A stretch of DNA of 64,000 nucleotides from Nematopogon swammerdamellus. Lineage: Eukaryota; Arthropoda; Insecta; Lepidoptera; Adelidae. The stretch's first letter is position 1, and the number at the start of each line of letters is the position of its first letter. The position numbers and the translations under genes were made by a program. The stretch spans positions 13,199,523-13,263,522 of the forward strand of contig OX336342.1 in assembly GCA_946902875.1 (NCBI GenBank). Reading direction: 5' to 3'. The notes under the pieces are model-generated. The model was not told the DNA's origin. It was given only the letters and a program-made list of their open reading frames with translations, and ran no database searches. Of this stretch, positions 1 through 11,717 are shown piece after piece.

Positions 1-499
1 ATAATTTATGTAGCTAATAGAAACATTGAACTAAATGTTTACGTACCTATAATAAGGTTTAGCTTAATTCACAATATATTTCTTTTCAGAGGCAATCATA
101 GTCATCGTCTTTGAATTATAAATAATACACAGATGCAACAAAATAATAATATTTTTAAACCTAACGCCATTTGATTAGAGAATTGTGCCCCAAAAGCTTT
201 CCTGAATCCATTAAAAGCACAACATGAAGGCGTTATACGTATTGTAATTTACAGTTTAAACAATGCGAACGCTTCTGTATGTACGTTACATTTACATGAT
301 TTAATCGGCAGAAGCCGTGTTCAAATATCAGCTTAGTTGCTTCGCTGGGGCTTGCTAACATATCGCATGCGTGGTATTGTACACACAGAAATGGCATTGC
401 CATAATATGTAGGTTGCTTAGAAGGAAAAATAAGTATTTATTTACAGCTGTTTATATTATTAAAAACATAATTGAAAAAATAAACAACATAATACAGAG
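1..499. other. non-coding AT-rich stretch
   Basis: No open frame of interest, no recognised repeat end and no RNA gene is visible. The sequence is AT-rich, like neighbouring intergenic or intronic DNA. Confidence 0.5.
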
Positions 500-1460
500 T
501 GTTCGGCAGATCGACCGACAAGATTTTTTTGTAGGTAAGTGGGGTCATTGGCAACGTTTTGACCCATGATCCCTTTTTGAAAAATACCAACATCCAGCTT
601 TAAACCCTTAAAACGATACATCGTAAAATCCAATAAATTTTATTTCGTGCTGATAAAATCATAAACAAAAAAGTTACAAGGGTTCAAAGCTGGGATTTAA
701 TAAAATCCCAGCTTAAAATAAAGAAAAAAAATTGGTTGTCTGTAAAGTTGGTTTACGGACGATAGTTTTACGTGATGATGTCATAAAGTAAATCAGTTCC
801 GGCGGATATTTACCATGTAAAATTAATTTAAGTACATTATAAAGATGTGATAATAACTAATAAAAATATGAGAAAATAACGACTATTAATTTTTGTTTAA
901 TTTATATTTAAAAAACCTACATAACGTCATCTACATGTTCAACGTTGCATCAATTACCTAACTGCTAAATCAAGTATACCGCTGGCTGAAGTATTTCATT
1001 TAATATTGACGCTATATGTGGACGCTAGATGTCGCTCCATGAAATTCACATATGAAATTCACATACTGTTGAGAAAATTTGCAGCGATAAGTACACGGTC
1101 GATAGCCTGCGTGGATAACACGTCTGGTCAGTGATGGTGGCAGGGACCGCGGGTTCGAGGCTCGCAAAAGACGGAGAAATATATTTTGTATTTTCTACTA
1201 TTGTATATGCCTCTCTATCGCGCTCTCGCTTGCACACACAGGTCTCTATCGCGCTCTCGCTTGCACACACAGGTTTAGATGGAACGTTACACTTCTTCGT
1301 GCGTGCAGCCGGTGTTCATCAATTTATAAGACGTGACATCATCACGTCAAAAAATCGTATCTCGATACCACGTGACACCTGATAAAAGGTATCATGGGTC
1401 AAAACGTTGCAAATGACCCCACTTACCAACAAAACATTTTGTCGGTCGATGTGCCGAACA
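500..1460. mobile_element. non-autonomous DNA transposon with ~80-bp terminal inverted repeats
   Basis: The left end starts TGTTCGGCA and the right end finishes with its complement TGCCGAACA. About 80 bp inside each end match in inverted orientation with few differences (500-578 against about 1383-1460), including the shared block GTGGGGTCATT. The interior holds a short hairpin (690-716) and two tandem copies of a 32-bp CTCTCTATCGCGCTCTCGC unit near 1210-1275. No transposase frame is present, so it would depend on another element. No clear target-site duplication was found. Confidence 0.75.
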
Positions 1461-2094
1461 TTATGTATAATCAAACTAATAACTAAACCAAAATAAAAAG
1501 CTCCTCTATTGGGGTGAACATTTATTTCACATCCTCGGCAAGTACATGCCCCTTCTAAATATTTATTTTCATGACCACATTCCTTATTTGATAACTAAAC
1601 AAGGTACGCACCTATTATTGTTTAGAACTTACAATTGGTTTTGTAATCGCCGCCAGGCTGCTGCGGTTGGTTTGAATAGGGTTCCGCGAGAAATTCACGT
1701 CCAGTGATTACCATTTAGATTCAATTGTTGCGACAGCGCATGCGTGCGGGCGGCTTGTGGTAATTACGGCGCGTCATATTCAGGTGCATAGATTAGTGCA
1801 TGCATGCATGGTTCAGTTGAAGAATTTTTTTTCACTTGTTTTCTAATTATTTCTGTACACCTACTTATATTTCTTACCATATTGGTAAGTTTTAAGTTGC
1901 CATTGTGGGTAAGACACAATGATATTATATTATGTTTTAAGATATAATATAATTGATAATACATGTCATTTGATTCCATGTCAAAAGCACTGTATCTCGA
2001 AAATATTCTGAAATTAATCTTCAAACTGAATATGTATCTGCCATGTCAGTAGTACTGTAGCACAGAAGTAATGACTGTAGTTATATATTATCAG
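1461..2094. other. non-coding stretch
   Basis: Short open frames only. Nothing with codon structure, splice context or a recognisable repeat end was seen. Confidence 0.4.
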
Positions 2095-2560
2095 TTATCT
2101 TTACTTCTTATAAAAGGAAACATCTGTCTGTATGTACGTTTGAGGTGAACTCCGGAACCGTTGAACTGATTTTGATGCTTAGTAAAGATTAGTTCTTGAG
2201 GCTCACTATAGGCTAGGTATATACTATTACGCTAAATAGCAATAGGGCTGAGCATCAAAGAAAGTATAGTGCACGTATGAACGTAATTTTGTATCGAATC
2301 GTAGTGCTGGATGGACAGGGGAGAGAAGGACGGAGGGGAAGGGAGGCACGATAGAAGGAGGGGGATGGGAGGAGGGGGGAGGGGGAGGGTAGGAGTGGGA
2401 GGGGGGAAGGGAGGGGAAGCGAAGGAGGGAGGGAGAGAGAGAGAGAGAGAGAATATAAAAGAAGTGATCGTTTATCATCTATCATATTTGCGTTCAAATC
2501 GGATTTGCTATTAAACCGAGTCTACCGCGAGGGAAGCCGCAGGCAAAAGCTATAGTAACT
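2095..2560 (+). mobile_element. interspersed repeat fragment containing a purine microsatellite
   Basis: It begins with a TCTGTCTGTATGTACG-like segment and ends with GGGAAGCCGCAGGCAAAAGC, a pairing I recognise from common non-autonomous lepidopteran repeats. A purine-rich simple repeat occupies its middle. No coding capacity. The family name is not known to me. Confidence 0.45.
2308..2453. repeat. purine-rich (GGGA/GA) low-complexity tract
   Basis: The plus strand is almost purely G and A, ending in (GA)n. It produces spurious open frames on both strands, rich in Gly/Arg/Glu on one and Pro/Ser/Leu on the other. Confidence 0.9.
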
Positions 2561-3139
2561 ACATAATTGTATTGCTATTTATTTTATTAAAACGTTCCTA
2601 ACTCGGACACATGTACGAAGCAAGAGCGAATATTGTCTATTGTTTATTGCGGACAGATCCGAAGATAAACTCGTAAAGAGAAGACTAGACTCTATTGATT
2701 TTGTTAGTGAAGTTGTTGTTGGAATATATAACGTCAATGTTTCATTCACCGTTACTTTATTCACCTTGTATGCTAGGCAAACACTTTGCTTGCTTTGTAT
2801 CACAGACCGTTGAGAATGTTTTAACACCCGACGCAAAAGGAGGGGTGTTTTAAGTCTGTCTGTAGTCTGTCTGTCCGTTTAACATCGTAGCTCCCAAACG
2901 GATGGGCCGGTTGGGATGCAGTTTATTTGATTAGAAACCTGGGTTAATCGGGATAGTTCTTAGCTGATGAAGATTAGGTCAGCCTATTCGAAGATCTGGC
3001 TGGATGGACATTTATAGTTTCACTTGTCGCCTTAAACGAAAATTATCACAAAACTAATTTATGTAGGTACTTGTAACATAACCGAGCCTAAATACAAGTT
3101 CAAAAATTACGTATCTTAAAAAGCTTGAAATAAAAATTT
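2561..3139. other. non-coding stretch with a repeat-like segment
   Basis: Positions about 2846-3010 contain TCTGTCTGTCTG-type repeats followed by ATCGTAGCTCCCAAACGGAT, which resembles another common lepidopteran interspersed repeat. The remainder is anonymous AT-rich DNA. Confidence 0.4.
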
Positions 3140-3145
3140 AATTTC

Positions 3146-3352
3146 AATTAAAAAAAAACCGACACATCAACAACCCTTAAAAAGTAAGAAATAATTTCCG
3201 TTCAGTTAATTAAAGGCGTCGGGGAACCGCTAAGTAATATAAAATGAGCTCGCTCCCCTGACGCCTTTAATTAACTAAGTGGACATAATTTTTTACATTT
3301 TAAGGGTTGTTGGTGTGTCGGGGGTTTTTTAAATTTGTAATTTTTATTGCCA
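3146..3352. mobile_element. foldback MITE
   Basis: Two ~80-bp arms face each other. The left arm begins with AAAAAACCGACACATCAACA-like sequence and the right arm ends with GTTGGTGTGTCGGGGG. Both contain CCTTAAAA and TTAATTAAAGGCGTC in mirrored positions. The arms nearly meet, leaving about 30 bp between them. A related right end occurs at 41140-41185. Confidence 0.75.
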
Positions 3353-4202
3353 TTATATAGCAAAGTGTTCTCTCAATAAAAAAATTCAAAGATCTCATGC
3401 ATTCATGACCTTCGGGTACATTGAAAATGACTTTTAGGGCGTATTCAAATATAAGCGTATAGCGAGTCGCCGACTGTGAGCGTGATAATATCCTGGTGTG
3501 GCTGAAGCGACGAACTCAATGAGCGAACGCACTCCAGATTCTAACAGCGCGCACCTGTTCACGATGTAATTACTTCTACTCCTCTAAATACTAACTTGTA
3601 TTCATATTTAAAGATTTGATTATATTTTACTTGCTATGCTATATTTTTTTATTAGTATAAAAACATACTGAAATATGTCAATTTTGAAAAAATAGACAAA
3701 AAAAAATTCAACATTCTTGATTTTCAAGTCTATGCATACACGAAAACCATTTTAACTACTTACACTGCAAGATAAAGACGACTCGTAACTCGCGTAACGA
3801 AAATTTAAAAAAATCATAACTCCCAAATTTTTCACTTTTTTTCAAACAATCAAAAAAATATCCGCATTTATTGAGTCAATCTATAATATAACAATAGAAA
3901 AGTTTAAAATATATATTTAGAAATATGTTTACAAGTTACCTTTTAAACCCCCTAAAAACTGCTATTTTTTCGATTTTCACAAAAACTCTCAAACTTTTTA
4001 ATTTTTTTTTTACAATCTTGTAACCCACGTCGATACGCGTCATGTGACATACTTATGTAGCCTTAAAACTCACGACACCAGGGCGAATTTGCATTCTCGC
4101 TGGAAATCGGGTACCATTACTGAAGCAATCGAAAAAATATTCACGTCCGCGATTTCCCTGTTTCGCGGAACAGTTGCATTCGCGCCGCCCGAGCGTACCT
4201 AT

Positions 4203-4220
4203 CCCCCCCCCCCCCCCCCC
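4203..4220. repeat. poly-C tract, 18 bases
   Basis: Uninterrupted C run, flanked upstream by a GCATTCGC context that recurs before the second C tract. Confidence 0.95.
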
Positions 4221-4700
4221 TTCTTTTTAGCCCTTGTACTTGCTCTCGTAGTTTATCTGCAACGCGGACTTTGCACCACTCTGTACTAGTTTTTATAATA
4301 AATTCTACAAATTTAAGACGCGTACAAGAATTCAGCAAGAAACGGGGCACCTAAAATGTACCTAAACATTATTCGTCAATTCGGTGAAGAAAAGCACTGT
4401 TAGGAAGCCTGCGCACAATAATACTAACGAACTACTACGTTGTAGTATTATAAAATTCTAATTGCGAGAATTTCAATTACACTCAGGCACCCTGAAGATG
4501 CGGTCGCGGCGGACACATGCTTCTTGTATTTCTTGTCATGTTGTCGAATCTGTGTTTGAAAACATTCAAATGTCCTACAGCATGCATAACGCATGGCCGC
4601 AGTTCTTTATAGTGCTCGTGTTCCCGCCAGCTTCGAAACGGACGCGGCGGGGGAGGCGTATCGCATCCTCCGCTTCAGTGCATTCGCCTCCGCCACTCCG

Positions 4701-4720
4701 CCCCCCCCCCCCCCCCCCCC
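4701..4720. repeat. poly-C tract, 20 bases
   Basis: Uninterrupted run of 20 C, preceded by GCATTCGCCTCCGCC. Length in raw data may be uncertain because homopolymers are error-prone. Confidence 0.95.
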
Positions 4721-5999
4721 GTTCCCTCTTCCTCTCCGGCCACTACTTACTCCCGACTTTACACGTGGAGCTAGCCACCGACTCCGAAACAGGACGGCCT
4801 ATCGGCTACGATAGCCGTTGATATGGAAAGTAGAAAATTTTATATGCTCTTTTCAATTTACAATCGATTGAGTCGTTCTCAAATTATAAGCGAGCACACA
4901 TACACACGCACAAACATAACATATAGGGTTGTTTGAATGACACGAGTTCTATAAGGCGACAGACCGACACGCATTGCAGTATTCACCAAATATTCTTGGA
5001 TCGTCGTCAACTACATTTGCCTGAACGCCTGATATAGAAGTACTAAAGTGCCGAGTCGTTTTGCTCTGTCAGTTTTCACCCGCGTCAAATCCTTCTGCTA
5101 CTCGCATCGGGTGCCTCTGCCGGGAGCCGGGACCCACGTCATCGCACCCATTGTCAGACTGCGTTTCTTGATACAGACACAGGACTGCCGGGTCAAACTT
5201 AAAATGTCATGGGTTCGACTCCCGTTGACATGCACCATTGTCTTTCTCTTTTCGAGTTTGATAAGTGTTCACAGTTCAGTTAAAGATTCAGATTACATTT
5301 AATCTGTAGGTCACATCCCTTGCTGTAGTTACTAGATAGACAGAAATAAAGTCGAATGATCTGACAACACGGATATGTAGCAGGTGAGATAGGTTTCAAT
5401 GACAGGCTACTGTTATTGGCAGCGATAAAGTGCGCGGAGCTACGCTTACAACGAGGTATGACACTACTTCGACTCGTTTTTAAGGTTCCGTAGTAAGCGA
5501 CGCTGATAGGCACTCTTATAAAATCAGGTAGGTATTACCGTACCAAAAATAAAAAGAAAAAAGTATACAACGAAAAATCCAGCAAGAGAAGGGGCTACGT
5601 GCACCTCGCGGCTTCCATTAATAAAGAAAGGCTTACCCGGTCCTTGTCAAGACGCCGAGTGACCTGATTTCATTTGGAAGCAATCCAAATCGGGTTAACC
5701 AAAATGGCTGATGCCCGTCGGAGACTTTAAACGCAAAACACAAAATGCAGCGGTGGCGTCTCCTTCGTTATGTCTATAGCAAGCCCTCTGCCTCTTATTC
5801 TTTATTAAAAAAATGCAAAAAGCGCCTATAATAATTTCCAGCAGTTTTTAACACTGCCTTGATGGTTGTCTCCGGCTCTCTACCTTCGTCTAATGACTCG
5901 AGTTCATAATGGTATATAGGTACCTACTGCTGCAGCATAGAGTTATTTAAAGTGAAATGAAAAACCTTATAAACTTTTACTCAGAGCATCGCACTGCTA

Positions 6000-6205
6000 G
6001 GGTGAGGAATTTTTTCCCGAATCCTTTAACCTGGGTGTCCTCAAACGTCGTATTAGCAGACTAGACAGCCTATTAGCAACAGTCTGCTTTTATGGCGTCT
6101 CACTGAACGAGGTTTCGCAAGGAGAGGTGATATTAGTTCTGTCGTCGAGTAGACCATTCAGCAGCAATCGTTCATCGGTACGGCCACCCATGTTGGTTTA
6201 CTTAA
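6000..6205 (+). mobile_element. SINE-like 3' domain, third subfamily
   Basis: It shares CGAGGTTTCGCAAGGAGAGG and TAGCAACAGTC with the reverse-complement copy at 59428-59640, in the same order, and ends near a short A run. The layout parallels the 3' half of the tRNA-derived SINE family elsewhere in this window (a GGCACCTA-like block, then an A-rich tail). Confidence 0.5.
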
Positions 6206-7248
6206 AAAAACATATAGATGTTTCTGAACTAAGATTATATGAAATTAAATTAAATTAAATTAAATATATTTATTTATCTTGTCCAATACAATACACACAC
6301 AATAGATTTAAACAATACAGACAAGAAAAATTGGACCTGACACAGCCTTTTTCCCTCACCACCGAGCCCGGGAGCCAGTGATAGGGATGCTGATTTTAAG
6401 TCAGGCCCAATTATGGGGTATTTATGTCTATGCTGTCAAATACTTTTTATAGAGCTAAACTAATGCTAAATTAACTTCTTGCATTATTTTCATTCATTCC
6501 AAAAGATCGATTTATGATATTTTGTTTCGGGGGAAGTATTTTTCCAGTTAAATTTCCCTTCACTGCTCACCCAGTCTCTTAGAAAAATATTGCGATGACA
6601 CAAGGCCTAAAACAATCCAAGTTGACAATATTAATCTAAAATACTTTTTTATCTAGTTATTTACGAGCGATATTTGGGCGCGTCATCGAGATCTATCATT
6701 ATGCCTATTATCTATCAAATTTCAGGTTTCAACGATGCTTAGTTTTCGAGAAAAACCTCTGTGACAGACTGACGGACGGACACGGAATTGATCTTATGAG
6801 AGTTTAGTTTTTTTTTCATTTAAGGTACGGAACCCTAAAAATTTAACATATCAACGTTCGATGTATGCACGTACTGAAATAGGCGTAATATCACTCAGTC
6901 CTCCCCAAATGATTTAAGCTTACATTTATGTTTGTTGCTAGGATCGTCTCGCAACAACGTAGCTAGTTATGCTCCGCCGGAGTCGGCTTACTAAGTTATA
7001 TAAAGCCGCGAGACCTCAATATCAAGACTTCAATATTTCAAAGCGGAGCCGGTCGCCATTAGGAAGTTTGTGTCAGTCGCACGCGTGAGGCGGGCCCGCG
7101 AGTTAGTTGGGCTCATGGAAAGAAATACCTAGACGGGGGCTTTAACTTGTCGAGGAGGTGAGAGAAAGGTTTTTTCTTTGTTCTGTGTTTTATTTGTAAA
7201 CATGACAAGTGTCCGAGTACGTGTTAGGAATTCGCATCCGACTAAATG
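6206..7248. other. non-coding stretch with repeat ends
   Basis: Positions 6240-6260 are a short (AAATT)n tract. Positions 6765-6840 match the GACGGACGGAC...GGTACGGAACCCTAAAAA end of the repeat family described at 45771-47305. The rest is anonymous. Confidence 0.45.
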
Positions 7249-7312
7249 TCCATGGGCGTCGTTAGACACCTCCTGGGTGGCTGGGCGCCACATGTCACAC
7301 TTTCATAAAAAA
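7249..7312 (+). mobile_element. 3' end of a Jockey-type LINE (truncated copy)
   Basis: It contains GTCCATGGGCGTCGTTAGACACCT and GGCGCCACATGTC followed by an A run. The same block ends the Jockey reverse-transcriptase fragment at 35651-35712 and recurs at 7706-7782, which identifies it as a LINE 3' terminus. Confidence 0.65.
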
Positions 7313-7705
7313 AATAGGTTTATGTAGTAGATAAAGATATGTGTAGATTTATAATTTCATTAGGTACTTCAATGTTTGGCCAACACGTTTGGGCTATAAG
7401 GTTTAGGGTTAGTCACTTTTTCAGTAAGAATTATTTTGTAATGGGAGTGGCTTAAAACCAGCGAGTCACGTGCTGTATGTACCACATCCTTTTCCTGTCA
7501 TGGGGCTGGGCATTATAACATTGATTTTATATTCTCAATCTGTTATTTTAAGCTAACTATGTATGTATCACCTGACGGTGCTTTTACTTACTTAATTACT
7601 TGTTTTTACTTTAAAGTGCACAAAGACGAAATCACTAATGTATGTACGAGTATATCTCTGTCGCACTAAGGGGTAAATAATGATTTCAAAGTTCAAATAG
7701 GAATG
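7313..7705. other. non-coding stretch between two LINE tails
   Basis: No open frame with coding character and no further repeat end recognised. Confidence 0.4.
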
Positions 7706-7782
7706 TCCATGGGCGTCGTTAGACACCTTATGGGTGTCTCGGCGCCATATTATGTCGTGCTTTCTATAAAAAAAGTGGCGTC
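7706..7782 (+). mobile_element. 3' end of a Jockey-type LINE (second truncated copy)
   Basis: Second copy of the GTCCATGGGCGTCGTTAGACACC block with GGCGCCATATT and a terminal A run. It is 5'-truncated to the last ~75 bp. Confidence 0.65.
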
Positions 7783-7910
7783 TTTTTTTATCCATCCTTT
7801 AACTGACTTATAATGGAGTTTCGATGGCAAGTACACTAGAAAGAATTATGCGGAATGTCGCACTTGTACACTCTCGCATCCCCTGTCTACGGCAACTGGA
7901 TACGCTCGAT

Positions 7911-8208
7911 CATTTGGAGGGCTGACCGTGGTTCGGAATCCACATAAAACTGTAGGTCCCTTCCCTTCTTACCTTACTAGGTGGTAGGGTTCAACCCGCC
8001 CGGGTTGATACCACCGCACTGAATGAAACGTCGGTCGAAATGGCTATGTAAATAATTTGTGCTTTCTGTCGAGTTCAGTGTAGCCGACACGACCGAAGGG
8101 AAGCACTGACATGGCACCTAGTTCACCCGGTGTCATGGGCTGACATCACGGATGTTGTAGGTGATGTAGCCAACCGTGTCAGTTTCCATAAAAAATATTT
8201 AAAAAAAA
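7911..8208 (+). mobile_element. tRNA-derived SINE, 5'-truncated copy
   Basis: It starts just upstream of the pol III B-box-like GTGGTTCGGAATCC and continues through the shared core (TGTAGGTCCCTTCCC, TACTAGGTGGTAGGG, ACCACCGCACTGA), the block AAGGGAAGCACTGACATGGC and the 3' domain TGACATCACGGATGTTG, ending in A-rich sequence. The A-box half of the tRNA head is missing. Confidence 0.85.
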
Positions 8209-8636
8209 CTGGAGTGCTTGCGAACCGATTGTTTGCAACTAGGCAAAATTTTAAGCAATGTATGAAAATGGCGATTCTGAATATTGATTACCGCGGTCGA
8301 GGAGAGTCGCGCAATCACGACAACTTTCACAATCTAGTGTCGCACTTCTATTGTGCGGGAATAAGCTCACTAGAGATGTCACGCCTAGCCGCTGAGTGGA
8401 CAGTTGCGGGCGCGGGATGGAGAAAAATGTACAGTTAAGGCGTCTAAGAAATGTTAGCGATCGTTTTCGTGTCGTTGTTTTTGTTTCAACAGTGTATGTG
8501 AGGTCGTGTACGTACGTACAAGAAGCATCTACATACTGTATTTCGACAATCGGGGTAAGCAGAATAATCGGTGTTGTGCTGCAAGTACTATTGTGAATTA
8601 CAGCACAACACCGACCACCACGTTTAGTGTGATAGG
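8209..8636. other. non-coding stretch with a perfect hairpin
   Basis: A 14-bp perfect inverted repeat, TCGGTGTTGTGCTG at 8568-8581 and its complement at 8601-8614, has a 19-nt loop. Nothing else recognised. Confidence 0.6.
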
Positions 8637-8950
8637 AGCACCCCCAGACTCTCGTTTTTCAACGCGGGAAAGGGAAGACGCCCTTTCAATTAAAATAAAA
8701 ATGAGAAAATGTTAATTTTGGCTGTGATCGTTATAGTGGTGTGAAAACATACAGAAAAGAGTCCCTACGACAGTTTGGTCCCATGGCACCGTGTTCGTTA
8801 TACCGGGATGTCCCTCGTTGCTATATTACCATATAATTAGATGCAATCGAACAGTAAATCCCCTTGATCCCCGGTTGTGCGAATAAAGTGCCACCAGCTG
8901 ATGTCTCTCGCCACGAAGAGGCACTGCAGGTTATTATGTAACGTAATAAT

Positions 8951-9384
8951 CGTACCGTGTATATAATTTTGTACCGTGTGGGGTCGGTACTTAAAAAGAA
9001 TAGCCCCACTGCATCTCTCCCCGTCGCATGTCGTAAAAGTCGACTAAGGGATCGTCAGCCTCGGCAGCTTAATGGTGCGCTCAGTTATTGAATGGATGAC
9101 CGCCCGACTGTTGGAGGCTGACCGTGGTTCGGATTCCACGTTAAACTGTAGGTCCCTTCCCTTCTTACCTTACTAGGTGGTAGGGTTTATCCCGGCCGGG
9201 TTGGTACCACCGCACTGAGCGAAACGTCGGTCGAAACGGCTATGTAAATAGTTCGTGTTTTCCGTCCAGTTCAATGTAGCCGGCGCGAAATGAAGGGAAG
9301 CACTGACATGGCACCTAGTTCACCCGGTGTTATGGGCTGACATCACGGATGTTGTAGGTGATGTAGCCAACCGTGTCAAGTTTC

Positions 9385-9415
<31 letters not shown>
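8951..9415 (+). mobile_element. tRNA-derived SINE, full-length copy with extra 5' module
   Basis: A 5' module (GAATAGCCCCACTGCATCTC...GTCGTAAAAGTCGACTAAGG) precedes the tRNA-like head, then B-box-like GGTTCGGATTCC, the shared core, the 3' domain and a 28-base A tail. The partner arm of the inverted duplication lacks it, so the insertion boundary (ACGTAATAA / CTGTCACCG) can be read directly. It differs from the copy at 34347-34711 by about three substitutions and an internal deletion, indicating recent activity. Confidence 0.9.
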
Positions 9416-9419
<4 letters not shown>

Positions 9420-9460
9420 TCACCGATAGAAATTGTTTTATTAGAGATATAATTAATTGT

Positions 9461-9552
9461 GCAGAGGTGTGTCAGGATCGTGGCACGTGGAGATCCGTTG
9501 TCTCTGCCTACCCCACCGGGAAACAGGCGTGACGCTATGTATGTATGTATGT
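9461..9552 (+). mobile_element. short retroelement 3' tail with target-site duplication
   Basis: The block TCTCTGCCTACCCCACCGGG followed by (TATG)n is the usual terminus of a common lepidopteran retroelement. A 12-bp direct repeat, ATAATTAATTGT, flanks it (9449-9460 and 9553-9564). The matching position of the other inverted arm has a single copy of that sequence and no insert. Confidence 0.8.
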
Positions 9553-10997
9553 ATAATTAATTGTATTTGAGGATATTTATTACATGAGTGATGACGTTCC
9601 ATAGTTCGGAGACAAGTTACTGTCACATAAGGAAAGACGCCTACCTACCAGTATTCACGTGAAGCTAAAATTATAACTAACGGGTTAATCCTAACGTCTT
9701 TATGTCCGTCTCGTCCCCATCCCGTGACCTAGATAATCCCACCTTTTGTCTTCACAACGTTTGGGCAAAAGCTTAAAATTCACGAAGTCAATCACCCAAC
9801 TCACAAGCCAGTTCTTAGATGGAACTTATTTGTTAGGCGCTGTCTCCGCAGATAATATGCACCTGTCCAGGTTGCTTTGACACTAAAGCTTTCTATGCTT
9901 GTCCCTAGCTCGCGAAACAAGGAGTAATACGTCCTGTCAATCAGAGCCTTCAACCACGCGCCAGTGCTCAGATGAAACGCATGCCCGAAAATCCTATCTG
10001 ACAGACACAGAACTCCCTGATCCAATAGCTACAGACGTTTCTTATCCCTCAACCCCAAGTTACTCTCTCACCAGTGCAAAGGTCATTGTCATAAACAGAA
10101 TTACGTGTCGCGCAGCATCCGAAGGAGTTTAAACTGCAGGGCCTACATATCCACTCCTGTGTGTATAAATTGTCGCGTTCCGTCGCATCCGTGAGAGAGA
10201 ATCCGTTGGTCACCAACTGACTCCTTCGGTGCTGTTACTTGTATCTCGTTCGTAATATTAAGCACGCAGGTTCCTCCTTACACACTATGTACGTATCCAC
10301 GCAGGAACACAGGCTGTGGGAAACTTCCAAATATACCAAGTCGTTTAAAGCCGAGGGAACCTTCCACTCCTACAAATACATTACGCTTATAACTAAATCC
10401 TATCAAATACGACTACATACATCCAGTTCAAATAATGCTTACAACTAATTCCGATGAAGTACGATTACACACATACAACACCTATAATGGGAAGATCAAG
10501 ACATTGTCCTAGACAAGTGTTCTAAAATTAGTAATTTATTTGGTAATTGTCCATGCATGCGGTACTCATCCGAATCCGGCCCTGTCGCCGCACCGTAGTC
10601 GACGTTGCAGCGCCCGCGAGCAAACGCTATCCCAGTCACAAACACCAACAAGTTTGAGTATATTCAAAGTTCACCAGGCGCCTGGAAATTACACAGCACT
10701 ACACTTCACTGTTTCTGTTCATCTCCCTCGCGTTGACCTACCGATAAAGTCCGCCACTAAAATTACTATCAATTTTAGCAGGGCGCACGCGCATCTCTCC
10801 TCCGTCTCCCCCGCTGACCGACTGCCGACCATCCTCCCTCGGCGACGCGGCGTTGACAACCCCCCCCGCCCCGACAGCTTCCCTACCTCCTACCCCTCGC
10901 TCTAACCTGACTACCTGCTATGATTTGAAGCACGTAACCCCGAAGCGTGGAGAGAGGGAATAATTTTGTAAAAATAATTACCGAACTATCACATTAG

Positions 10998-11717
10998 CTA
11001 TGTATTAGGACAAGATAACTATCAAGCAGCAAGCAAGGCACGAAGACCCATCTTGTTGAATGAATCGGTGGAAGGACCGTACCAAGGTGAGAGGTGGTTA
11101 TCGCTAGTCACTTGGTTTAACAGCGGCGGTTGATTAGATGTTCTGCGGTTGCTATTGCGGCGCGGCGGTTTGCGGTGACGAGCAAGCTGATTTGCTGATG
11201 TACCTACTACGAGTCCCTACTGTATGTATGTATAGAGATAAGCAATGAACTCTCCTACTACAATCCACAAGGAAATTGTAAAGATTTTATTTTTTCATTT
11301 CTCAATGTTATCTACTACTAGTTAGGTCTTGGAATTGGAATAATTTATTAGAATAGATTACATTCAGCAATGAAGCCGCATTCTGATTATCTGAAGTTGC
11401 ACGCAGCCATCTCTTCACCTAATGTCTTACCTTTTTCAGTTTTCAGGTCTTATTATACAAATAAGGGCAGAAATGTAAGAAAATTCGTTATTATACGAGT
11501 TGAGAATTTTCAAATTATCTCAATGCTTAATTTTATTGAAATAAGCGCGGATATATTATTTGAAAATTGGTTGTAATAAATAACAATTCACGATGTACCA
11601 AGTGCATATTTTACGTGGCTATACAGTACATATTTAGGAATATAGTTAATTAGGCATAGTTGTGTAGGCACCAATACTTTTAAATCCGACTGTACAATAA
11701 AATTACTGCATATTACA
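10998..11717. other. non-coding stretch upstream of a candidate exon
   Basis: AT-rich, with no repeat end recognised. It ends just before the candidate first coding exon at 11718. Confidence 0.4.

Larger units (their letters stand above)
3353..5999. other. non-coding stretch with two poly-C tracts
   Basis: Mostly anonymous, AT-rich to 4100 and more GC-rich afterwards. It holds C tracts of 18 (4203-4220) and 20 bases (4701-4720). A 32-codon frame with a hydrophobic start (5204-5302) is discussed under findings. No convincing gene. Confidence 0.4.
8637..10997. repeat. left arm of a 43-kb-spaced inverted duplication
   Basis: This segment matches 53838-55524 in reverse complement along its whole length, in matching order. 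Shared landmarks include the AGCACCCCCAGAC edge, GGGAAAGGGAAGACGCCCTTTC, TGTATATAAATT, GTTGGTCACCAACTGA, GCGTTGACAACCCCCC and the outer AATAATTACCGAAC. The left arm is longer because it carries two retroelement insertions (8951-9415 and 9461-9552) absent from the right arm. Open frames in it, such as 10540-10905, are not conserved in the partner, so it is treated as non-coding. Confidence 0.85.

Noticed and set aside
10540..10905. 121-codon frame in the left inverted arm
   Set aside because: The homologous stretch of the right arm does not preserve the frame.
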